A DNA stretch of 16,769 nt from Candidatus Avelusimicrobium stercoris. GTDB lineage: Bacteria; Elusimicrobiota; Elusimicrobia; Elusimicrobiales; Elusimicrobiaceae. The notes below the pieces were generated by a model that did not search any database, was not told the DNA's origin, and saw only the letters and a list, made by a program, of their open reading frames with translations. The DNA is taken from NCBI GenBank assembly GCA_002432025.1, contig DJFE01000030.1, positions 1-16,769 on the forward strand, read 5' to 3'. This document shows, one piece after another, positions 12,201 through 16,769 of the stretch (position 1 is its first letter; every line of letters starts with the position of its first letter). Made by a program: the position numbers and the translations under genes.

Positions 12201-13503
12201 TTTTATTCCTCCGCAGTTAGACCCCTTGCACCCCAAACGCCACTTAACGCTGTTAGATACGCCGTTTGGCGAACGGAGCGTGTACGATTCCCTTTGCTTT
12301 TGCAACCGTTGCGGCAGTTGCCAGCAGACCTGCCCGACCTATTGGCTGACGGGAGAGGAAACCTTTTCCCCCCGCGGGCGCAACCAACTGGCGCGCCTGA
12401 TTGCCGAAAAGAAACTGGACGTAAAAAAGAACCGGGAATTGCTTGCAAAGGCCGTCAACTCCTGTTTGCTTTGCGGGCGTTGCACACAGGCTTGTGCGGG
12501 CAAAATTCCAACCGCCGAGCATATGTTGGAAATGCGCCGCACTCTGCAACTAAACACGCTGCCCAAAACGCTGTTTACGCTTCTTTCTTGGCGCACCACA
12601 CACCCGCTCTTGTTTAGCCGTGCGGTACGGTTGGGGGCATTCTTGCGCTCTTGCGGACTTATCTTTTTGGCGCGCAAGACGGGTATCTCCCGCTTATTTG
12701 GGTTTGGCTGGGTAAATTATGTTACCCAACTGCTCCCGCGCCGCCCCCTGGCCTTACAAAAGGTGCTTAAAGAACAAGGGCTTTCTATTGCGCCCGAAAA
12801 GCCCACGCTTATTTATTTGCCGTCCTTGGAAGTGGAATTTTGCACGCCTGATTTGGCCGCAAGCGTTTTAAAAGCCGCCAACCAAAAGTACCGTACTACG
12901 CTGTGGACAAATACGCCCAGCGGACTATTTGATTATGTATATGGGGACGTTCGCCAAAGCCGCCGCGCAGTAAAACGCTTAATTGCCCGCTGGCAAAAGG
13001 CCGGACAACTCCCCCTTTTAACGGACAGCATAGACGTATATTTATTCCTGTTGCGTGCCCCGCAACTCTTTGCTGCGTGGCCCAAGCACCGCCGCCAAGC
13101 ACAGGAGTTTGCCAAGCAACTTAAATTTGTTACGGATATCCTGCCCCGTAATCCGGCAAACGCGGAAGCCTTTAAAAACGCCCCCGTTCGGTTAGATAAA
13201 GGGACCCTCTTTCTGCGCGAGGGCAAAGTTTTTGACAAGGCGCAAACAATTTTAAAGACACTTTTTAAAAAAAATTTTGTAGAGTGTTTGTATAAGGATG
13301 CGGATGCTCCCGCGTTCGGTTACAGTTTTGTACGGTTTAACCGCGCTCCCGAAGTTTGGCTCCGCGCCGTGCAAAGCGCCGCCCGGACACAGACAGGGAC
13401 TGTGTTTACATTGTCAGGGCTGTCCGCCTTGGAATTAAATTTTTATTTGAAGAAATTTTATCCATCAGCCAAGGCAGACCACTTCGTACGTTTGAACGGG
13501 TGA
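12193..13503 (+). CDS. glcF: GlcF-like 4Fe-4S protein with degenerate C-terminal half
   Basis: This is the iron-sulfur partner of the flavoprotein encoded just upstream and would take its electrons. Two 4Fe-4S motifs are intact: C37-x2-C40-G-x-C43-x3-C47-P and C91-x2-C94-G-x-C97-x3-C101. The C-terminal region has the length and layout of the two CCG (cysteine-rich) domains of GlcF/LutA-type proteins, but the CCG cysteines are gone. Only two lone cysteines remain after residue 180 (EFC and VEC), where related proteins have paired ones. The start has AGGAG and overlaps the upstream stop by 8 nt, implying translational coupling. The next gene begins 7 nt after its stop. It could be an evolved variant that has lost the second metal site, or a decaying copy, although the frame is intact over 436 residues. 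Confidence 0.82.
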   Translation: MFDFIPPQLDPLHPKRHLTLLDTPFGERSVYDSLCFCNRCGSCQQTCPTYWLTGEETFSPRGRNQLARLIAEKKLDVKKNRELLAKAVNSCLLCGRCTQACAGKIPTAEHMLEMRRTLQLNTLPKTLFTLLSWRTTHPLLFSRAVRLGAFLRSCGLIFLARKTGISRLFGFGWVNYVTQLLPRRPLALQKVLKEQGLSIAPEKPTLIYLPSLEVEFCTPDLAASVLKAANQKYRTTLWTNTPSGLFDYVYGDVRQSRRAVKRLIARWQKAGQLPLLTDSIDVYLFLLRAPQLFAAWPKHRRQAQEFAKQLKFVTDILPRNPANAEAFKNAPVRLDKGTLFLREGKVFDKAQTILKTLFKKNFVECLYKDADAPAFGYSFVRFNRAPEVWLRAVQSAARTQTGTVFTLSGLSALELNFYLKKFYPSAKADHFVRLNG

Positions 13504-13510
13504 GAAGCAT

Positions 13511-14701
13511 ATGGAATCATTTAGGCCGGAAAACGGCAAACTTTCCGCCGAGGAAAAGTTAAACTTACTGGTGGAATTTGGCGCGCGCATCTCCTGCGAA
13601 CTCCGCCTTGATAAACTGCTGGACATCATCGCACAACAAATTACCAAAATGTTGGATGTCGGGCGGTGCACCATTTACATAAAAGACGTAGAAAAAAACG
13701 AACTTTGGTCCAAAATCGCCCAAGGGCGCGGCTTGGAACATACCGAAATCCGCGTGCCGCTTAACGGTAACGGGGTCATTTCTTTGGTGGCCCGCACGGG
13801 TGAAACCGTCAACCTGCCCAACGCCTACGAGGACCCGCGCTTCTCTATGGATGTGGATATGGTAACCGATTTCCGCACGCACTCTATGCTGGCTATCCCG
13901 CTTAAAAACAACTCCGGCAAGGTGTTGGGCGTTTTTCAGGTAGCCAATAAATCCGACGGAACCCCCTTTGATAAAAAAGACGAGGGCATTTTGCTTCTGC
14001 TTGCCACCTTGGCGGGCAGCGCGATTGAAATTGCCAAACTGTACCAAGACGTCCACGTGGCCCAGTTGGAAACCATTTACCGCCTGGCCGTTACCGCCGA
14101 ATACCGCGACCAGCAGGACACCCGCGCCCACTTAAAAAACATCAGCATTATTTCTTACTTGCTGGCCTTGGCGCTGGGGCTTAACAAGCACGATGCCGAA
14201 CTTATCAAAAACGCCAGCCCCTTGCACGATATCGGCAAAGTAGCCTTGGCGGACAACATTTTGCTAAAACCCGGCAAACTGACCCCCGAAGAGTTTGAAA
14301 TTATGAAATCGCACACCATTTACGGCGGGCGCATTTTGGAAGGGGCACACTCTCAGGTGCTTAAAATCGCACACAAGATGAGTCTTTACCACCACGAAAA
14401 GTGGAACGGCTCGGGCTACCCCAAGGGCTTAAAGGGCGAGGAAATACCGATAGAGGCCCGCATTGTAACAGTGGCCGACGTATTTGACGCGCTGTGTATG
14501 TTCCGCGTGTATAAAAAAGCGTGGAAAACTGACGACGCCTACGCGTATATTTTGGAGGAATCCGGCAAATCGTTTGACCCGCACATTGTGGCGGCGTTTA
14601 AGAAGATTTACCCCTCCGTGCGTAAATTGTATAACAATAATCCCGCCAATCACGAGGTTTCAGCCCCCGTCCCCACGGCGGAGCAAAACCAAAACAACTG
14701 A
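13511..14701 (+). CDS. GAF-domain HD-GYP protein, probable cyclic-di-GMP phosphodiesterase
   Basis: Residues about 20-180 form a GAF sensory domain, and about 185-370 an HD-GYP domain that hydrolyses cyclic-di-GMP (some members act on cGAMP). Visible active-site elements are HDIGK (239-243), HTIYGGRIL (268-276), HHEKWNGSGYPKGL (294-307) with the GYP triad at 302-304, and VADVFDAL (321-328). The 'TGxH' element appears as TRAH (204-207). A Pro/Gln-rich tail follows. It has no signal peptide or membrane segment, so it is cytosolic, sensing a small ligand or partner. The ATG is 7 nt after the glcF-like stop with a weak ribosome site (GAGAAG), and a terminator follows, so it is the last gene of that operon. 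What the GAF domain binds is unknown. Confidence 0.9.
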   Translation: MESFRPENGKLSAEEKLNLLVEFGARISCELRLDKLLDIIAQQITKMLDVGRCTIYIKDVEKNELWSKIAQGRGLEHTEIRVPLNGNGVISLVARTGETVNLPNAYEDPRFSMDVDMVTDFRTHSMLAIPLKNNSGKVLGVFQVANKSDGTPFDKKDEGILLLLATLAGSAIEIAKLYQDVHVAQLETIYRLAVTAEYRDQQDTRAHLKNISIISYLLALALGLNKHDAELIKNASPLHDIGKVALADNILLKPGKLTPEEFEIMKSHTIYGGRILEGAHSQVLKIAHKMSLYHHEKWNGSGYPKGLKGEEIPIEARIVTVADVFDALCMFRVYKKAWKTDDAYAYILEESGKSFDPHIVAAFKKIYPSVRKLYNNNPANHEVSAPVPTAEQNQNN

Positions 14702-14704
14702 TTT

Positions 14705-14733
14705 AATACCCGGCCACCCGCCGGGTATTTTTT
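14705..14733 (+). terminator. terminator of the glc/HD-GYP operon
   Basis: AATACCCGGC (14705-14714) and GCCGGGTATT (14720-14729) form a perfect 10-bp stem with a 5-nt loop, followed by T-rich sequence. Confidence 0.92.
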
Positions 14734-14765
14734 ATTGAAGGTAGCGTTTGCACAAGGGGAAATAC

Positions 14766-14771
14766 TATAAT
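14766..14771 (+). promoter_or_regulatory. mnmA -10 element
   Basis: A perfect TATAAT; the start would lie near 14779, giving a leader of about 48 nt with a ribosome site. The -35 at 17 nt (AGCGTT) is poor. Confidence 0.5.
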
Positions 14772-14826
14772 ATAGTGTCCTTTTGGCTTTCAACCTAAAG
14801 TACAATTTAACACAAAGAGGGAATTG

Positions 14827-15906
14827 ATGGAAAAAGAGACAATCCTAATCGGCCTCTCCGGCGGGGTAGATTCCGCCGCTTCGGCCGTTATTTTAAAAGA
14901 CAAGGGTTACCACGTCATTGGCGCTACGATGATTGTATGGGACCCGTCGCTCCCGGTCCCCGAGGGGCCGTATCACAAAAACGCCTGCTTGGCGCCGGAA
15001 AAAGAAGACCTGGAAGAGGTGGAGAAAATCGCCAAGCACTTGGGCATTGATTTTGTAAAAGTGGACTGCCGGGACCCGTACCGCCGCGCCGTGCTGGATA
15101 ACTTCCGCCTGGAATACTCCTGCGGGCGCACGCCGAACCCGTGCGTGCTGTGCAACAGTTTGATTAAATTCGGCGTCCTGCCCAGCGCCGCCGAAAAGCA
15201 AGGCATTAAATTTGATAAATTTGCCACCGGACACTATGCCCGTGTGGAGTTTGACGAAAAAACGGGCAAATATTTGCTCAAAAAGGCCAAGGATTTATCG
15301 CGCGACCAAAGTTACTTTTTACACCGCTTAACCCAGCGGCAACTTTCCCGCGTGCTGTTTCCGTTGGGCGAAATGACCAAACCCGCCATCCGCGAAATCG
15401 CGCGCAAGGCCGGGCTGGAAGTGGCCGACAAAGAGGACAGCCAAGACTTTTACTGCGGGGATTACAACGACTTATTAAACTTTCCCAGCAAGCCGGGCGA
15501 TATCGTTACGCTGGACGGCCAAGTAGTCGCCCGCCACGAAGGCTTATGGCACTACACCATTGGCAAACGCAAGGGCCTAGGCATTAGCGGCTTTAAAACG
15601 CCGATGTATGTCGTCCGCTTGGATGCGGACAAAAACCAAGTGGTTATCGGCCCCAAGGAAGCGTTATACTCCCAAAAACTGACGGCACAGCGCGTGAGTT
15701 GGGTAGCCGGAGAAGCCCCGGCGCAGGAATTTTCCTGCGAAATTAAAATCCGCAACCTGCACACCCCGGCCAAGGCCAATGTGCGCGTATTGGAAAACGG
15801 GCGCATAGAAGCCGAATTTGCGGAGCCGCAAATGTCCATTACCGCGGGCCAATCCGCCGTAATGTACGACGGGGACATTGTCCTCGGCGGCGGCATTATT
15901 GAGTAA
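14827..15906 (+). CDS. mnmA: tRNA-uridine 2-sulfurtransferase MnmA
   Basis: It thiolates U34 of tRNA-Glu, -Gln and -Lys (s2U), using sulfur relayed from a cysteine desulfurase. The PP-loop SGGVDS is at residues 11-16 and GRTPNPCVLCN at 100-110. The cysteine equivalent to E. coli C102 is C109, preceded by C106, making a CxxC pair. The second catalytic cysteine (E. coli C199) is C210, in the unusual context DSQDFYCGD rather than the common DSxxICFI. GHYARV, DQSYFL and the C-terminal beta domain are present. A segment around 40-62 with NACLAPEKEDLEEVEKIAKH is also not E. coli-like. Length 359. ATG 14827 has GAGGG upstream; the adjacent TTG 14824 is less likely. It is convergent with the pilin gene. 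Confidence 0.93.
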   Translation: MEKETILIGLSGGVDSAASAVILKDKGYHVIGATMIVWDPSLPVPEGPYHKNACLAPEKEDLEEVEKIAKHLGIDFVKVDCRDPYRRAVLDNFRLEYSCGRTPNPCVLCNSLIKFGVLPSAAEKQGIKFDKFATGHYARVEFDEKTGKYLLKKAKDLSRDQSYFLHRLTQRQLSRVLFPLGEMTKPAIREIARKAGLEVADKEDSQDFYCGDYNDLLNFPSKPGDIVTLDGQVVARHEGLWHYTIGKRKGLGISGFKTPMYVVRLDADKNQVVIGPKEALYSQKLTAQRVSWVAGEAPAQEFSCEIKIRNLHTPAKANVRVLENGRIEAEFAEPQMSITAGQSAVMYDGDIVLGGGIIE

Positions 15907-15926
15907 GCAAAACATTTTTTGCAAAA

Positions 15927-15953
15927 CCCCCGCTTTAATGGCGGGGGCTTTTT
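15927..15953. terminator. terminator between mnmA and the pilin gene
   Basis: CCCCCGC (15927-15933) pairs with GCGGGGG (15941-15947), then CTTTTTATT on the plus strand; on the minus strand the stem is followed by TTTTGC, a weaker tail. It serves mnmA and possibly the convergent pilin gene, whose stop codon is at 15952-15954. Confidence 0.85.
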
Positions 15954-16458
15954 ATTGGAAACTTTTACAAAAGGCTTTTCCTTCTGTAGTATAACCTACG
16001 CAAGTCGTTTGCCCGGGTTTAGAAGAGTGTGCCAAATAATGCGTGTACACAAATTCCGCATTATTCCTGCAACTTGCCCCCGCTTGCACGTTGGGGCAAT
16101 AGTACGCATTAATATACAAAGAATCTGGGTTGGTAACCACACCAGCGCCACCCAGAATATCCACAACAAACCATTTATCACAAGTCAGCACATCAGTTCC
16201 AGTGCAACGGCCCTTGTAGTCAAAATCCAATAAATCCGTATTGGCTTGGTAATAGCCGTTTGCTAAATAAAATATTTCTTCCGCCTGGTACAAATTTTCC
16301 ACTACGGTACGAATTGTAGCAAACCGCGCCTTGGTAACGGCTTTTTGGTATTGCGGCAAGGCCACCGCCGCTAAAATGCCAATAATGAGAACGACGACTA
16401 AAAGTTCAATCAAGGTAAATCCCGCGCTTGCCGTGCGGCCACCCCAAGCAGACGTCAT
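15952..16458 (-). CDS. type IV prepilin / pseudopilin with N-terminal methylation motif
   Basis: A 168-residue prepilin. The cleavage site is G13|F14, followed by FTLIELLVVVLIIGILAAVA with the conserved glutamate at mature position 5, which is diagnostic. PQYQKAVTKARF and the N-terminal helix follow. The variable part holds six cysteines (85, 93, 121, 130, 153, 164), enough for three disulfides. The leader (MTSAWGGRTASAG) is unusually long and GC-rich for a class III leader, which is often MKK-x-GFTL. Its ATG (16456-16458) lies inside the end of a REP-like element (GGAATGAC), with no good ribosome site and no visible promoter between. The gene may have been joined to a borrowed start, or be a silent cassette. 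It would be exported and assembled by machinery located elsewhere. The prepilin call is firm; expression is doubtful. Confidence 0.88.
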   Translation of the reverse strand: MTSAWGGRTASAGFTLIELLVVVLIIGILAAVALPQYQKAVTKARFATIRTVVENLYQAEEIFYLANGYYQANTDLLDFDYKGRCTGTDVLTCDKWFVVDILGGAGVVTNPDSLYINAYYCPNVQAGASCRNNAEFVYTHYLAHSSKPGQTTCVGYTTEGKAFCKSFQ

Positions 16459-16556
16459 TCCGTAAGGTTTCTGTACGGAATCTCGTCGTTTCGCAACAAC
16501 AGATTCCCGACTAAAACACTCGGGAATGACCCCACTAGCACAAGTGGCCGCACGGC
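16430..16556. repeat. outer 13-bp inverted repeat enclosing REP copy 2
   Basis: GCCGTGCGGCCAC (16430-16442) and GTGGCCGCACGGC (16544-16556) are exact inverse complements and flank the palindrome with 11-13 bp on each side. The left arm lies in the pilin leader (residues G6 to A10 region). Confidence 0.75.
16454..16530. repeat. REP/MITE-like double-hairpin palindrome, copy 2
   Basis: GTCATTCCGT, loop, GTACGGAATCTCGTCGTTT on the left; CAACAACAGATTCCCGAC, loop TAAAACAC, TCGGGAATGAC on the right. It has the same two-hairpin design and the same right-arm loop (TAAAACAC) as the element at 3974-4067. Its left end supplies the pilin start codon. Confidence 0.75.
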
Positions 16557-16574
16557 TAACAACCCAAGAGGTAG

Positions 16575-16607
16575 ATCCTGAAACCCTGCGGGCCGCCCGT
16601 TCAGGAT
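16575..16607. repeat. hairpin with CCTGAA/TTCAGG arms
   Basis: ATCCTGAA (16575-16582) pairs with TTCAGGAT (16600-16607); inside, CGGG can pair with CCCG. There is no T-run, so it is not a terminator. It looks like a second kind of extragenic palindrome. Confidence 0.5.
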
Positions 16608-16635
16608 GGGTATAAAGGCCAAAACGTGGTGTTAT

Positions 16636-16649
16636 TTTAAGATCTTAAA
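16636..16649. repeat. 14-bp perfect palindrome
   Basis: TTTAAGATCTTAAA, with no loop. It lies in the noncoding stretch before the partial ORF at the right edge, and could be an operator or part of an insertion-sequence end; nothing decides between these. Confidence 0.3.
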
Positions 16650-16686
16650 TAGCATTTTCTCGTCGTGAACTTCTTTAAAATACTAC

Positions 16687-16716
16687 CATAAGAGTTAAAA
16701 CGGTTTAACTCTTATG
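16687..16716 (+). promoter_or_regulatory. hairpin that includes the start codon of the edge ORF
   Basis: CATAAGAGTTAAA (16687-16699) and TTTAACTCTTATG (16704-16716) form a perfect 13-bp inverted repeat with loop ACGG. The ATG is the last three bases of the right arm. A transcript that begins upstream would bury the start codon in the stem. A weak promoter (GTGAAC 16665-16670, 17 nt, ATAAGA 16688-16693) would start inside the loop and leave the left arm out. Confidence 0.6.
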
Positions 16717-16769
16717 CATAAATCTTGTCCTAGTTGTTCCAGTAAACATACTAAAAAAGACGGTTTTAC
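16714..16769 (+). CDS. partial ORF with zinc-ribbon N-terminus, probable transposase
   Basis: Eighteen codons are visible before the window ends: MHKSCPSCSSKHTKKDGF. The CPxCxS...K-x-G pattern is the start of the zinc-ribbon that opens IS1 InsA-type and several other transposases (for example IS1595-type). No Shine-Dalgarno is present, and the start codon lies in a 13-bp hairpin. Extragenic palindromes lie just upstream. The identification rests on a very short segment; another zinc-ribbon protein is possible. Confidence 0.45.
   Translation, partial: MHKSCPSCSSKHTKKDGF

Noticed and set aside
13565..14131. 188-codon minus-strand frame opposite the GAF domain
   Set aside because: It is antisense to a recognised GAF/HD-GYP gene and shows no motif or start signal.

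Overview
The window looks like chromosomal DNA from a gut-type member of the Elusimicrobiota (Elusimicrobium-like). This rests on overall gene style, moderate GC with AT-rich intergenic DNA, and a prepilin of a type I associate with that phylum. No rRNA or marker gene confirms it. Most of the window is ordinary housekeeping and metabolic genes; the unusual material lies in the gene-poor stretches at 1-914, 3426-4178 and 16430-16769.

Layout. (i) 1-914: no large gene. Five TTGACA-type promoters point left off the edge, as expected upstream of a highly expressed unit such as an rRNA operon. Next come two hairpin terminators and a compact leftward unit (promoter, 30-codon ORF or small RNA, terminator) that diverges from (ii) a squalene/phytoene synthase family gene (915-1919). 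(iii) A sodium/alanine-type AGCS symporter (2025-3425) with its own promoter and terminator. (iv) 3426-4178: a strong promoter, about 160 nt of structured RNA and a terminator (candidate ncRNA), a duplicated 70-bp repeat, and a REP/MITE-like palindrome. (v) mazG on the minus strand, divergent from a plus-strand operon of a secreted protein of unknown function, thyX and glgC, closed by a strong terminator. (vi) phoH and ybeY, translationally coupled, convergent on a minus-strand PPP-like metallophosphatase. (vii) A probable operon: a GlcD-GlcE fusion flavoprotein, a GlcF-like iron-sulfur protein with a degenerate C-terminal half, and a GAF/HD-GYP regulator. (viii) mnmA, convergent on a type IV prepilin. 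The prepilin start codon lies inside a second copy of the REP-like element. (ix) At the right edge, the beginning of a zinc-ribbon ORF, probably a transposase, whose start codon sits in a perfect 13-bp hairpin.

How the parts work together. thyX supplies dTMP, and mazG removes unwanted NTPs or dNTPs. glgC commits glucose-1-phosphate to glycogen. phoH and ybeY belong to RNA processing and ribosome quality control, and mnmA thiolates tRNA wobble uridine. The glc-type operon would oxidise a 2-hydroxy acid (lactate or glycolate) and pass electrons through 4Fe-4S clusters. The HD-GYP protein may link this region to cyclic-di-GMP signalling. At least two genes (915, 4602), and perhaps the 30-codon ORF at 841, have start codons at the predicted transcription start, which suggests leaderless mRNAs.

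I found no CRISPR array, tRNA, rRNA or obvious defence system. The most promising undescribed items are the ncRNA at about 3524-3685, the small unit at about 690-876, the GlcF-like protein without its CCG cysteines, and the pilin/REP junction.
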